NCBI RefSeq assembly: GCF_004664715.2
Contig: NC_051083.1
Location: 121,896,971-121,960,970, forward strand
Length of the DNA stretch: 64,000 nt
Origin: Peromyscus leucopus
Taxonomy: Eukaryota > Chordata > Mammalia > Rodentia > Cricetidae
Reading direction: 5' to 3'
Part shown: piece by piece, positions 48,336-60,287 of the stretch
Numbering within the stretch: position 1 is the first letter of the stretch
Layout: each line of letters starts with the position of its first letter
Notes under the pieces: generated by a model
The model's database searches: none
The model's input: only the letters and a program-made list of their open reading frames with translations
Told to the model about the DNA's origin: nothing
Program-made: the position numbers and the translations under genes

Positions 48336-48761
48336 TGTGTAGTTTTAAAGAAATCTAGGAAGGATGTTGATCATTGTCACTAGGTGACACATTTATTAAG
48401 CACCTGCTTTGTGAGGAGATCACAACCTAATAGGATCAAAAAGATAGAGGTTCCACATATTGTCACATGCATGATCCATAGCCTAGTTCAAGGAACAGCA
48501 TCTTCTGTTCCATGGGACAAAAGACTCCCTGGAGAATGAAAGACTTCCTGGAGGAGAACAGTTAAGCTTGCATTTGAAAGAATACAGATAATACAGAGCA
48601 AGGAATTGCAGAAACTGAAGCAGATGTGTCAGTTTGAAGGTAATCAATAGCAATATTTTATTCGTGTTACATTACAATATTAATTATATATTTATGTATA
48701 CATCCAGTGAAAATTGAGAATATGAGTAAAAACTATAAATAGCTAAATGAACTACCTAAAG

Positions 48762-48987
48762 CAGTGGTTCTCAACCTCCCTAATGCTGTGATCCTTGAAT
48801 ACAGTTTCTCATGTTATGGTGACCTAAAATCATAAGAATATTTTCAATGCTACTTCATAATTGTAATTTTGCTACTGTTATGAATCATAATGTAAATATA
48901 TATGTTTCCAATGGTCTTAGGCAACCCCTGTTAAAGTGTCGTTCGGCCCCCTCAAAGGGGTTGCAAATCACAAGTTGAGAACCACTG
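48762..48987 (+). mobile_element. URR1-type hAT nonautonomous DNA transposon, copy 1
   Basis: Terminal inverted repeats CAGTGGTTCTCAACC and GTTGAGAACCACTG. Exact 8-bp duplication ACCTAAAG lies at 48754-48761 and 48988-48995. It is 226 bp with no coding capacity. An 8-bp duplication is the hAT signature. Confidence 0.95.
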
Positions 48988-48995
48988 ACCTAAAG

Positions 48996-50197
48996 GCTTC
49001 TTTGGAGGAGGGGGTGTGTATATTCTTAAAGGATTACTAGTATTATATCTGTTGTGTATTTAGACACATGACTAAGTGTCCACATATCTTTAATTTTGAA
49101 CTTGCAGTTTTATGTGTGTATATATGTACTGCCATTTATGCAGTATATAACTTACATGCAGTCTAATGAGAAAGATCCCAAGGAGGTGTAGAAAAAAACT
49201 TTGATTCACAGACACAAAAATACCATCTGTCTTTTTTATCATTCCCAAATCCACACCCAGTACACACACTACAAATGATGACAGATTCAAGACAAAAGGT
49301 CATTGTAATGTAAGGGACCTGGCAGAAATAAAGAAATCCTAAAGAGATACTTGTGTCTCTCAATCTGACTAATAGACTGTTGAAACAATGGACCCCAAAG
49401 AAAAGGATATTGCCCCAAGAATCTCATGCTGGGAGAAGGAAAAGACACCAACCACAGCAGGAATTTGCGTCTTAGAAAGAAACTTTACACATTTCTAACA
49501 ACTTGTCAATCCAACTTATATGATGAGACCGAAGCCCAGACAAGGATGGGTCCATAGTAGTCAGGGCTACACCTTGACCAGGACTGCTTAGATGTGCAAA
49601 TCCTTGGCCCTCTATTTAAACTTCAATCTCAAGGCAGATTTCAGGAGTTCACTAAATATTTCTGTCCTTTTTTACAATGTGGCCACACTGAAGAATCAAT
49701 CTCCTTTTTCTGCTTTCTATTCTTAATTGGAGCCTTTTAATTGGCTTATTAAGGACTAGGGCACAGGCTGTTTAATGACACTAACATATCATGGAAGAAA
49801 AATTAGTAGGTTAATAGTTGATTATGTGTGATTCCACACACATATTTAAAAGTATCCATATCTATGAGTATGTTCAAACATGCACAGAAGAAAGACTGGA
49901 AGGAAAATATTTTTAAAAATTAATCTGCAAATGAAACCTTGATTGATATTTTCTTTGTGCATTTATGATATTCCAAATTGTCCTCAGTGGACATGCATTA
50001 TTTTTTAATCTCAAAAACGCAACGCAATGAAACATAAGCAACATAAAGTCACAAATAAATTCAAAAGAGCTGGGAGCATTTTACTCAAGATACATCCTCA
50101 GTTTTGGAACAGCTAAAAATGAATTAGCATTAACCAGAATACAGAATGCAAAAGCTCTTGCGTTGGCCAAGCCATGACTTCAAGGTTCTCACTGCAA
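48996..50197. other. Unique intronic DNA, no feature recognised
   Basis: Homeodomain-like AATTGG and TTAATTGG motifs lie at about 49,725-49,745. Nothing coding was recognised. Confidence 0.45.
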
Positions 50198-50900
50198 TCA
50201 TTGTCTTTTGTATCTTGTCTTTGAGGTGCCCAGCAGGTGTGTTAGAGAGCTAGATCCTGAGGTGGAGACAGGGAGGAAGGCAACTTCACTAGTCCACCCC
50301 AGGGCTGGAGCTGCATTCCCAGGTGTCCCACCAGCTAGAGTACTGGAACCAGAGCATTCGCCGCTGCAAGCAGAGCTTTCTATGTCCAAAACACAGGCGT
50401 CCTAGCCTGAGCTTGCAGCCACAGCTCTTTGCGAAGCTTCAACTCCAGTCAGTCACATCATAGGCATGAAGAGCAAGGGGGCAAAATCCTCTGCTGTCCT
50501 TGCTGTCTGCTGCTGCCTGGAAGGAGCTTTGTCATGCCGGGCACCCCGCAGCTCCTCTCAAAGTTTCACCTTTGGTGACACAACTTTTCCGTGTTTCTTT
50601 TTTAGGCAGCTGCCACATCACGAGGTTAATGAGCACGCTGAGGTTTGTAATAAAACTGCCTGCCAGATACATGGCGACTGCGGGACATTGGTTGACCAGA
50701 CCTTACAGCAGAACTGTCTGACCGCCCAGATCACAGCTACTTGGAAAACAAGTGCTCCCTGGAAGGAGAGCATGGAAGGAGCGCCTTGCCCTGTTTCCAA
50801 GAGAATGGCTCGCATTGTTCTGTGAGCTCTGAAAACCAGTGCAAATCCTAGAGCTCCTGGAAGACTTAACATTTGATTAAACCCCCCTAGGGGAGAGGCA
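50198..50900. other. GC-richer, CpG-bearing island without recognised repeats
   Basis: The base composition differs from the AT-rich surroundings and contains scattered CpGs. Open frames exist on both strands (plus 50466-50825, 119 codons), but none shows a domain I know. The plus strand has a strong acceptor-like site: a T-rich tract ending TTTTTTAG at about 50,606. It may be a regulatory element or an exon of an antisense RNA. I cannot assign it. Confidence 0.4.
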
Positions 50901-52604
50901 AGCATACACACAGAGAATCAAGGCGAAATAAGCAGGTCAATTCTCAATGCTTTCAAAGTCTGGCTTGAAAAAAGATTCTGAAAATATCTATGGGCATATT
51001 CAAGAACTGCATTCAGTCTGCCTTCTTTGGGTTGTTTACTTCTACTTTTATCAGCAAGATAAATATTTTAAGAACTTGAACTGTTTACTAACCCTGAGTT
51101 TCAGAGCAGTTGAAATGCTATCTACATTATTTGGAGGGATTTTTAAAGAGCTGGGTCTCATGTTTGTTATTAAACTTACCTATAACCACTCAATAGACCT
51201 GTCACTGTTAATTATGGCTGTTAAACATAGGTTGCTGAAGCGCAGAGGAAAACATTACATGATTCCCAACTTTGAGAACTATAATTAATATGCTTGTTCA
51301 AGGCGGGTGTCTCTGTTAACAAGATATATTTTTGGAAATATTATCTAACTGAATGCAGCATAAATAGTATGAAAACTAAAGCTCACATTTTTTATTTTTC
51401 CATTTAAAATTAGTTATATAATAAGTAGTGAAAAGTTTGTTCCATACAACTACATTTCAAGGAAGTGGGGGCGATTTCACTCACTGCCGTTAATATAGCT
51501 ATCAAGTGAGAAAAGCCATAAATGAGACTCCTCCAATTAGCCTAGCTCACCCAAAGGAAACACATTCAGTTAATAAATACAATGACATCTGCTGACAAGA
51601 ACAGGAAGGAGGGAAAAACAGGAGAGGGAGGGAGAATTGAAAAAGGCTGAGTAGGGAAATGAAACATATGATTCTGATGAGCAACAGACTGAAATCATAT
51701 ACCGTATAATGAAAAATAAAATAAACAAGTGGAGTTTTACTCAACAGTGAGTTAAGAAGATGTGTGTGCTCAACAACATGGGTGAAATATTGCCAGATAC
51801 AACGCTGGAAAACTGTACTATTGTATACAAACTAACAACTGCTTAAGTGTTGATAGCCAGAGTCAGATGGACAATTCCCTACCACAAAGGCTCAAGGAAA
51901 AGTGATGTGAAACATACTTTGCAAAGTGGAAAGTTAGAATATCCAAGGCCAGTAGGAAAAGAAAGCACAGTTGTTATCGTAGGAACTGGTTTCTTTCAAT
52001 GCTGCAGTCCAAAGCCCACTACAGTACACTACATAGCAGTAACAACAACAAATGAGATGTGTTTCATTGAAAACACACTACTATAACAACCATGCATGTG
52101 TGAGCACATTTTCCCTAATTACATCTATGTTGATTAGGATTTGAAGGGATGTAAATGTACTGTCTGGGGATGCAGAATATAACAGTGGTTAGGAAGTAAA
52201 CGTGTCCTCAGACAAACCTGACTCAAACCCTCATTCTGTTACCTTCTTTATTTTAGAAACATATAAATAAAACCTTTCATGAAGTGCAAGTTGGACTTAC
52301 TTCATAGTAATTAGCAAGTTGCAAACACATTTAAATTAATGTGTGTGGACATCACAAAAGTCAGAATGATTTTCCTGAAATACCTGTATTCTGACTCAGT
52401 CCATGTCAGTGCAAGCCATGAGCAGAACCACAGAGTCAGTACAGGTTGACAACAGCATCCAACTAGACTGGCAACACCATAGTCATTATCACAGCTAAGC
52501 ATTATAGAACATGAACGATACAAAGTAAGAACCCCTTTAGTAACAGTGCCCGGTTTTTGGACTATCATTCTTGTATCTTGATGAGTGACATCACACAAGA
52601 TTGC
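50901..52604. other. Unique intronic DNA, no feature recognised
   Basis: A 113-codon plus-strand frame (50947-51288) has no recognisable domain. Weak MIR-like text lies at 52,200-52,330. Confidence 0.4.
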
Positions 52605-52755
52605 TTCCATCTCAGAGACTCAGTTTTTTGATCTTTCAAAAGTGAAGAAAGTATGTATATTCTATCTCCCATAAATTATTATAAAGATGTCATGGGGCAT
52701 TTCATGTCAAAACTCTGGCATATAGTCTTAGGATGCTCAATGAAAATTAAATCTC
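52605..52755 (+). repeat. MIR-like ancient SINE, 3' half
   Basis: TCAGTTTTTTGATCTTTCAA to CTGGCATATAGTCTTAGGAT and GCTCAATGAAAATTAAA follow MIR order. Confidence 0.6.
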
Positions 52756-52979
52756 CTACTTATCTAGGTATTAAATGCTAACTACTGATAACTGGTTCAT
52801 TTAGGTTAAAGCTTTGTCTCTGGTGATCCTTTGTTTCAATATAAATATGCTCATCTGTGTATCAGATTATACCACCAAGAGACAATGAGAGAGCCTTTCT
52901 CCAGTGTACTGCCTTCTGACATGACAACAACAAGAATTTGACATAACATAATATAAAATAACATAACCTAATATAATGA

Positions 52980-53130
52980 TGCTTTTGTTTTACCATTTGA
53001 TTTGCTTGAAACATGGCCTCACTATATATAACCTCAAATGGCATTAAACTCCCCATCCTCTGTGTAAGCATTACAGCAGAGATGGAAAGGTGTGGCTTGA
53101 CAGTTACATTCTGAGTCTATGTCCAAAGTG
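52980..53130 (-). repeat. B1-like antisense fragment (diverged)
   Basis: AAACATGGCCTCACTATATA and CAAATGGCATTAAACTCCCC suggest an antisense B1. Confidence 0.5.
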
Positions 53131-53219
53131 CTAGCACTACACATGACAAAACCAATGACTTTTAGTGGATTCATATGGCACATCATTCAACAGTCAGTTA
53201 TTTATTACTATAAAACCAA

Positions 53220-53360
53220 ACATGTGCTAGTGATTTGCAACCTGCTAGCTGTATAACCTTGTACAAACCATACAATCTGTCTGGGCTTTACTACTGGAAT
53301 CTCTAAAGTTCATATAGTGCATACCAATCACTATTTATTGGGTTGTCATAAAAGCTAAAA
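53220..53360 (+). repeat. MIR-like ancient SINE
   Basis: AGCTGTATAACCTTGTACAA and CTGTCTGGGCTTTACTACTG match MIR. Confidence 0.6.
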
Positions 53361-53362
53361 AT

Positions 53363-53816
53363 GGGCTAGATAGATGGCTTAGAGCAATGGTTCTCAACCT
53401 TCCTAATGCTGCAACACATTAATACAGTTCTTCATGTTGTGCCTACCCTTAACCATAAAATTATTTCTATTGCTATTTCATAACTGTTATTTTTCTACTG
53501 TTGTGAACTCTAATGTAAATATCTGATATGCAGGATATCTGATATGCAAACCCTATGAAAGCGTCATTTGACCTCCAAGGGGTCATGACCCACATGTTGA
53601 GAAACACTGGCTTAGAGGTTAAGGGTGCTTGTTGTTGTTTGATCAAACTCTAGAAGGCTAGAGTTTGATTCCAAGTATTTACGTTGGGCAGCTCACAATT
53701 ACCTATAATTCTAGTTCCAGGAGAGCTAACATCCTCTTCTAGTTGTGTGGGCAATGTACTCACATGCATATATACACACTCAACATATACACACATAAAT
53801 ATAAATAAAAATTATT
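53363..53816 (+). mobile_element. B2/B3 SINE split by a URR1 element
   Basis: The head GGGCTAGATAGATGGCTTAG ends at 53384. The body resumes after the URR1 with GCTTAGAGGTTAAGGGTGCT, then TAGAGTTTGATTCCAAG, GTTCCAGGAGAGCTAACATC and an A-rich tail at 53,790-53,816. Confidence 0.88.
53385..53609 (+). mobile_element. URR1-type hAT nonautonomous DNA transposon, copy 2, inside a B2
   Basis: Ends CAATGGTTCTCAACC and GTTGAGAAACACTG. Exact 8-bp duplication GCTTAGAG (53377-53384 and 53610-53617) derives from the host B2. It is 225 bp and noncoding. Confidence 0.95.
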
Positions 53817-53817
53817 T

Positions 53818-53867
<50 letters not shown>

Positions 53868-53868
53868 T
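53817..53868. repeat. (GATA)n microsatellite
   Basis: About 12 TAGA/GATA units directly following the B2 tail. Confidence 0.95.
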
Positions 53869-55183
53869 CAGTGCCATAATGTGTAAAAAGACTGAAGGAG
53901 ATATATGAAAATGATATATGCATAATAAGTAGCAAGTATTCAATAATGTAGGTGTTACAATAATAATGATACCGATGTTTATTGTTTTTCAGTTGTTGAA
54001 CTAGAGCATGCTGCTGCCAAAAGGAATTCTCTGCCTTGTTTAGGTCATTCAATAACTACTTCTTATTGTCTAACCAAATATAAAACTAGTAAGTGCCCTA
54101 GGGTGAGGCAGAGTAGAGGCCTTCAAAGAAATGAGAGAACAAGACTAGAAGAAGTAAGGAAAGGAAGCATGCTGAAAGACAAGGTGGTGGGTTGTCACAT
54201 ACCAAAGACTATAACATACTTTGGTATCTGACAAACGTGTGCTAATAATAACAGAAATCAAAACAGTTTCCTTTAACATGATAATGACTTGAAAGGGTAA
54301 TGAAAGAATAGTGTAGGTTGACAACATTCTAGATATCACACTACTGCTGATTATATGGATGCAAACATTTCTCAAAATTCATCAACATGCATCATTCAGA
54401 GATGGTCATGTTACTACAGTAAACCTGAAGTACCAAAAAGGATGTTGGGTCCATAATATTTTTTATTGGCTACTTTCTAATATGGCTTCTGATCTAACTT
54501 TCACAAGATTCTTTCTTTCTTTCTTCCCAGGCCCTGCTGACAGGATCCAGAAAGAACAGACATTCATAACTGGAAATTCCTTTAAACCAAATCTGATGTC
54601 TCTGCAGACAGGCCAAGCAAATAACCCAACTCAGACCAGACCTATTGTACTCTCTACAATGTCAATAAAACTATACTTCAGCAAAAGCCAAGGGTACTGC
54701 CAGATTTAAGAAAACCAACAAGAACATATACTACCCTCTGGCCTTACCCTGTGAGGAAGATCAGTAGTCAGGGACACTAATACCATTTCCATTTGAAATT
54801 GAAAACTTAAATGAATTTACCAGAGTTGGAGTGAAGGCTAAGGCCTGAGACCTCCTTCACATTAATCTCAACATACAGTAATTATAATTTATGCTTAATG
54901 TTTATCAAAACTCAGATTTCTTAAGAAAATAGTTTTTATTCTTGACCATACCTCAAGATCAGGAAAATATCTCTTCTTAAAAAATATAACCCCTTCATTT
55001 TCAAGGTTAATACCCTAGAAAATATTTCTCTTGAGAAAATAAATGGCCATCCGTTCAAAAAGAAATTGAAAGTAAGCACTGGAATGGTGGTCAAATAATT
55101 ACTACAACTAGAAAACAAGTGAATTTGCCTACAGGTAAACTTGAATGCACCCCTAAAATAGTTTCATCAAGATACGACATCCA
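53869..55183. other. Unique intronic DNA, no feature recognised
   Basis: A (TTTC)n tract ending in CCCAG at about 54,530 and a CAATAAAA at about 54,662 lie in a 116-codon chance frame. No exon can be claimed. Confidence 0.4.
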
Positions 55184-55330
55184 GCCAGATATGGTGATAT
55201 ATAATCACAAAGCTTAGGAGGAAGAGGCAGTAGCATCATAAATTCTAGGCCAGCCTGGGCTTTACAGAATATTCAAGATTAGCTTCCAACCTTGTCTCAA
55301 AAAAAGAAGAAAAGAGAAGGAAAAAATGAC
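55184..55330 (+). mobile_element. B1-like SINE (diverged)
   Basis: CAGCCAGATATGGTGATATA, TAGGCCAGCCTGGGCTTTAC and an A/G-rich tail from 55,300. Confidence 0.7.
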
Positions 55331-57358
55331 AATTATAAGATATAACCAAATTTCCTCACCGTGTATACCCTAAATGATAACCTATATTTCAGGTTAAACA
55401 TGAAGGGTGCTACACAGAACAATGTAACCTACTGAAATTTACTCCTCAGCCTGCACTGATAAGCTGCAGTGATTACTGTGTCTTCTGAATAGGAAAACAT
55501 ATATCAGTGACTATAGAGAATGAGTTACACAGATATCTATGTTCTGTACTAATTGTATTATGTACCTTATCGTCACATCTCAAAGGTAATGTTAAGCTGA
55601 ACACAGTAACAGATATGTAGGCTCCCCTCTACCCATCATTCTTTAATTCATGTGTTTCTTCTGCTTTGAATTGTTTAATCTTAGCAATTATTTTCCAGTC
55701 CTTTCAAATTTCTCAACTCCAAAAATATAACCCATAATGAAGTAGATACTAGAAAGCCTTTTTATTGGCTATATTTGAGGAGCTGCAACACATTTTGGTT
55801 GTTCTATATTGATTGTAATTCCCAGAATGAGGAGTTGATTTGGGCATAAAATAGCACAGCTGCAGAGAGACCTGAAATGCTAACAGCTTCATCTTCCTAC
55901 TCACTGCTTCAAAAATGAGCCTTCTGGCTTACCATCCAAAACTCAGATTCCAATGTCCCCTCCCCCTAATGTAGCCCCTGTCTTCACAGCCACTACACAG
56001 CTATCTCCCTGACATATGCATGATCCTCAATGAGTTCCTTCATGTAACAGCCCATATTCTCCTTCACTTAGGACTTAACATCCATTTCCACTCCAACTTT
56101 TCCCATATCACTAGCCCTAGGAAGCAGCCTGGCCTTTTAATGACTTGACCTCTATTCTAAAGGGACTTGATGGAAATAATAGTTAAGACAGGGAGAAGTT
56201 ACAGCATCTTTATCTCCTGCTTTAACCTGCCCTCCCTTTTAGCTTTTGTTTATGTCAATAAAGAAACTGTACATATCCAGAAAGAAGAAAGAAGAAAATC
56301 TGACAACTGTGTGCACTCATCTCCTACCTGTACCCCCAAAGCAGTCAAACAGTTTTGATTAGAGACCAACCCTGGCATACCATCTCCTTGAAGCTGCAAT
56401 CACCACGTTCACCACAGAAGAGATTATGTGGCTCATGACAACTGTCTACAAACCATGGGTTCATGATGGTATGATGAAAAACACAATTCAACAAGTCTCT
56501 TCATGAGTAATAGACAGATTATGATCACTGTTTTTAAATAAGAGGTCATCTACATCAGGACTTCTTGCCACTAAGCACCTGCTAAACACCTGCTTTGCTT
56601 GGCCCAAGAGTAAGCCTGACAGTAGATATCAATGGCCAAGATGACCTTTGGTAATGGAATTCAGAATTCAAGCCATGTTATGATTAACCACAGTGTCCTG
56701 TGCTTCGGGTAGAAAGACTACTAGAACTGCCCAACATGGAAAGGAAAATGATGTGTCCATAGACGTCACAGTCTACTATGGCAACAGCTGTGCAAGTGGA
56801 TGGCTTCATGGACTGGCCTCCATCACTCATTGGCCAGCATGAACTCAGCCCTGATGCAAGTGCCTTCACCAGAAAACCCCCAGCCCATGTGGCTTGCAAA
56901 ATTGCCTGTGGCTGTGGGACTAAGCAAAAAGGAAAGTGTGGTTAAATCAACACATCTAACTCCAAGTATGTTGCAATGAACCAAATGAGAGATTTGGAAT
57001 AAAAACTCAGCTAGCATCTTTACTCGATCTTGAAACCATTTGGTATCAATTATCACCTGCCACAAGTTGTTCAGTGCCACAAGAACAGCTGCAGTAAACT
57101 GGACATAGCTCTAACTGAATACTTTTCTAACACGGGAGTACTGATTGATCTTATGTGATATGACAGAGAAGGGTGAGTAAAAGCTATGTGAAGATCTATT
57201 TGGATAAATAAATACTATGCATTTTATTTCCCTGTGATGGAACTGCATCATCTTGTTCAAGAACTACATGACCTAAACAATATACATATATACCAGTTTT
57301 AAAGCATGTGCAAGGCATAAATTAGTATACAAAGGTGACTAGCTGTACAAGATACCTA
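55331..57358. other. Unique intronic DNA, no product recognised
   Basis: About 56,400-57,100 is less AT-rich and might be an old retrocopy. Translations in all frames gave no protein I could name. Confidence 0.35.
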
Positions 57359-57391
57359 TAGTGGGTAGCCAGCTGGAATGGCTACCCACTA
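57359..57391. repeat. Perfect 13-bp inverted repeat (hairpin)
   Basis: TAGTGGGTAGCCA (57359-57371), a 7-base loop, then TGGCTACCCACTA (57379-57391). The right arm plus loop is the reverse complement of the first 20 or so bases of the LTR-like element at 9010. Confidence 0.9.
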
Positions 57392-57639
57392 CAGAGACCC
57401 TTTCAATCATTTTCAAACAGAATCAAGTACCTTACCCTGCCCTCTCCCAGAAAGAAAAGTCTAGCCTACTTGGTTACATTTTTTATAAGAATTACCAAAA
57501 TTCCCAAGCCCTGGCCTCAAAGAGTTGAAGGACAATACAAATTTATATATGCTCTAAATTATCATGTTTCTTTTTCTTTGTTTAGGGTTGGGGCTGTGTT
57601 TTTCATGAGGAGGAGTGCTTTTTGTTTTTAATTTTAAAA

Positions 57640-57750
57640 TGTGTTGTTTGTTTTCAAGACAAAGTTTCAGTTTGTGAGACAGGCTGGCATTAAACTACCT
57701 CAGTCTCTGGAGTACTGAGCTTACAAGTGAATATCACTACACCCAATCCA
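57640..57750 (-). repeat. B1-like antisense SINE (diverged)
   Basis: TTTCAAGACAAAGTTTCAGT, GACAGGCTGGCATTAAACTA and ATATCACTACACCCAATCC. Confidence 0.65.
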
Positions 57751-58837
57751 AACTACATTTCATTCAGTAGTACAAAATAAGTTACTGATTACTTACTATG
57801 TATGATTTAGAAAGTCTAGAAATGTGGTGCTCTATAATAATCTTCAATGTAGTTATGATAGGCTGTGGGCATGAGCCCCAAATGATAGGGTGGGAGGATG
57901 AATTTAAATGAGCAGTAGGCTGCAAAACAGATTATGAAGTTCATTCAAGCTGTTACTAAATTATTTGACTTGATTCAATCATTTGTCACAGCATCATTCA
58001 AAATTAAATGTATTTTTGAAACATCTATTACATGTTTGATTCCATATCTTACTATGTTACAAAGACTATGCTAATGAACACCTGAGATTTAAAAATGCCA
58101 AATGTGACCTATATATGGGACATTTGCAAATAACCAAATCTCTTCATTATGTAAATAAATTTTATTGGTTAAAATAATGAATAGATCTGGTACTGTTCAT
58201 CTCCAACATAATCTCTCTCTTATAAGATATTTGAAAGGAGGGGAAACAAACTAATGGTTACTTGACATTCACTATTTTTTAAAATGCTCTGAAGTCAAGG
58301 ACCAAGAAGGCTGAAATGGCAATCTTGCTTTTAACTAGGAGAAAATCCCCATTTCCTCAGGAAAGTAAATTCCTTTCTAAAAAGTTGTCCTATTAAATTA
58401 ATTTCTTCTAATTCCAACCAGAATTCTAATGGCTAATTACACAATTCCTACAGAGAGAACTGTGTTTTAAATGTGGTGAGTCAACATAAGAAAATGTCAT
58501 GACATATGCCTGGTAAAAATTTCATTACTGAGTTACAGAGGCAGGCCTGTGCTCCTGTTTCCAGACGTGTTAATCCATTCTGAACAACTGCAAATTATAC
58601 ACATAAAACAGAAAGTCATTTTCTGTGAATGAATTTGGCTCGGAATTCTTCAAGTGTAGACTGAAACAAACCCTGAGTAACCACCTGCTGGAAATCAGGA
58701 ATCAAAGTTCCAGCAAGAAAGTTGAAGTAGTCCCAGGTTCAAATGGGAATGAGTTACCTGGAGCAATCAGATGCTAAACCTTTAGTTGCCTTTACTTCTC
58801 TGAGCTCTAGGTGGAAAATGACACCTGAGGGGCAGGT
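57751..58837. other. Unique AT-rich DNA, no feature recognised
   Basis: Contains TAAATTAATTTC and GGCTAATTACAC type homeodomain-like motifs at about 58,395-58,442. Confidence 0.45.
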
Positions 58838-58905
58838 ATTGGGGTGTAGCTCAGTGATAAAGTGCTATCCTCACATTAAGCCCCTCACATATAATCTCCA
58901 GCATG
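58838..58905 (+). repeat. ID-like tRNA-derived SINE fragment
   Basis: GGGGTGTAGCTCAGTGATAA with ATAATCTCCAGCATGA resembles the ID core. It is diverged. Confidence 0.5.
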
Positions 58906-60215
58906 AGGATCCTTCAGTCATTCTTTCTTATCATATGACAGTGTCTTTGAGACCTTTCACAATTAAGAAAGCCCCGGAAATATGGAAACAGCAGTTCTGC
59001 TCTCAGAACTTACTATTACAGTTCGTGTGTGTGTCCCAAATGACCATCATATCTGAGTGGGTCCCCAAACCTTGGGCTGACGCCTCTGACCTTAGAACAA
59101 CAGACTTAACCCTCCACAAACGTCTGGAGCCTTTTGTCAACTACTTTGCCTAGAGGGAAGAGAAGCAGCTCCACTTAGAAATAAGGATAAAGGCCCTGAG
59201 CTGAAGACTGACAACTTTCCAGGGGGCGGGAGGCTGCCCTAGAGTCTCCTGAGAAAGCAAGCTCTGAGAGAAGAGTAGAAGTGAGGAGAGGAGAAAGGGG
59301 GACAGGGAAAGAGTGGGAGGGAAAGGAGCCCTAAAAATTAGGGAAGAATTGAAACCCCCTTTTAACAAGAGCTGGAGCTCTCCCCACTCCCCGCTGCTGT
59401 AAATCCACTTCAACAGGAGTGAGTCTCTGCCTTTGAGGGTGCATGTGATCCTTAGGACCTAAGCCACCCCAGGGTCTACTGTGACCATTCCAGACACGTG
59501 CACCTGAGCTCACAGCTCTTCCACACCTTCTCGCTGTGCCTGTCTCTGTGCCCTAAGTCCTCAAGGCTGCTGTCTCCAGTTTACATTTCCCAGCTAAGCG
59601 GGGTCCTCAGCAAGGCAACCACTACTAGGAGCTGGTGGTAGCAAAGGACATCCTTTCCTTTTCTTGAGTTCTTCCCAGTCTGAGTGAGCCCTACTCTGCT
59701 GCATGTCCCCATCCTGCCGGCGGGAGGCCCCAGGCTGAGAAGTACACTCTCGGGGAAATGGGACCAGGCGCCTTGGGCCAGGTGGTTATATCCCAGGCAG
59801 CTGAGAAAAGGGACTATACCCTCCTGCAGAGGCCCACTACCACTAGGCACTAGTGGCAAGGGGACAACAGCCTTTGTTCTCCCGGGGCTTGGCAAGGCTG
59901 CGCTACTGAGGCGCAACACGGGCGGCGCCAGGGTATCCAGATTGCTCACTTTTGCACGCGGCATGTCAAAAGGTGCACATTCCAGTCTTCTCCTTCGAGT
60001 GGGATGGGTAGGAAGTTGGGGACTAAGGGGTGTGAGGTGAAAAGAAGCATGGGGGAGGGGTTCTGCATATGGGCCAGGCTCTTTGTTTGCAATGGGGGCA
60101 GGGAGAGGGGGGTTTAACATGGGTCTGAGCTTGGATCCTGAGAGTGGGACAAATTCCTGAGTATGTCACCATGTTGCACCCGCGCAGCACACATATGCAC
60201 ACACTCTCTCTGGAG

Positions 60216-60218
<3 letters not shown>
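58906..60218. other. SINE-free approach to the CpG island
   Basis: GC content rises steadily and CpGs accumulate from about 59,700. Several open frames on both strands (for example minus 60120-59581) are composition artefacts. Confidence 0.5.

Positions 60219-60287
<69 letters not shown>
60219..60287. repeat. (AC)n followed by (AT)n microsatellite in the CpG island edge
   Basis: About 28 AC units (60219-60275) run into about six AT units. The tract lies some 330 bases inside the intron from the exon 1V donor. Long alternating purine-pyrimidine tracts of this kind can adopt Z-DNA. Confidence 0.95.

Noticed and set aside
50466..50825. 119-codon plus frame in the GC-richer island as a novel protein gene
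   Set aside because: No family resemblance and no start or conservation evidence. Kept only as an unexplained island.
56390..57100. Possible old processed pseudogene
   Set aside because: Six-frame reading gave short suggestive runs but no protein I could name, and no A-tail or duplication was seen.
58838..58905. Candidate tRNA gene
   Set aside because: Only an ID-SINE-like diverged core. No full cloverleaf can be formed.
59581..60120. 179-codon minus-strand frame and overlapping plus-strand frame near the CpG island
   Set aside because: High GC removes stops in all frames. No domain is recognisable, and the region is intronic relative to exon 1V.
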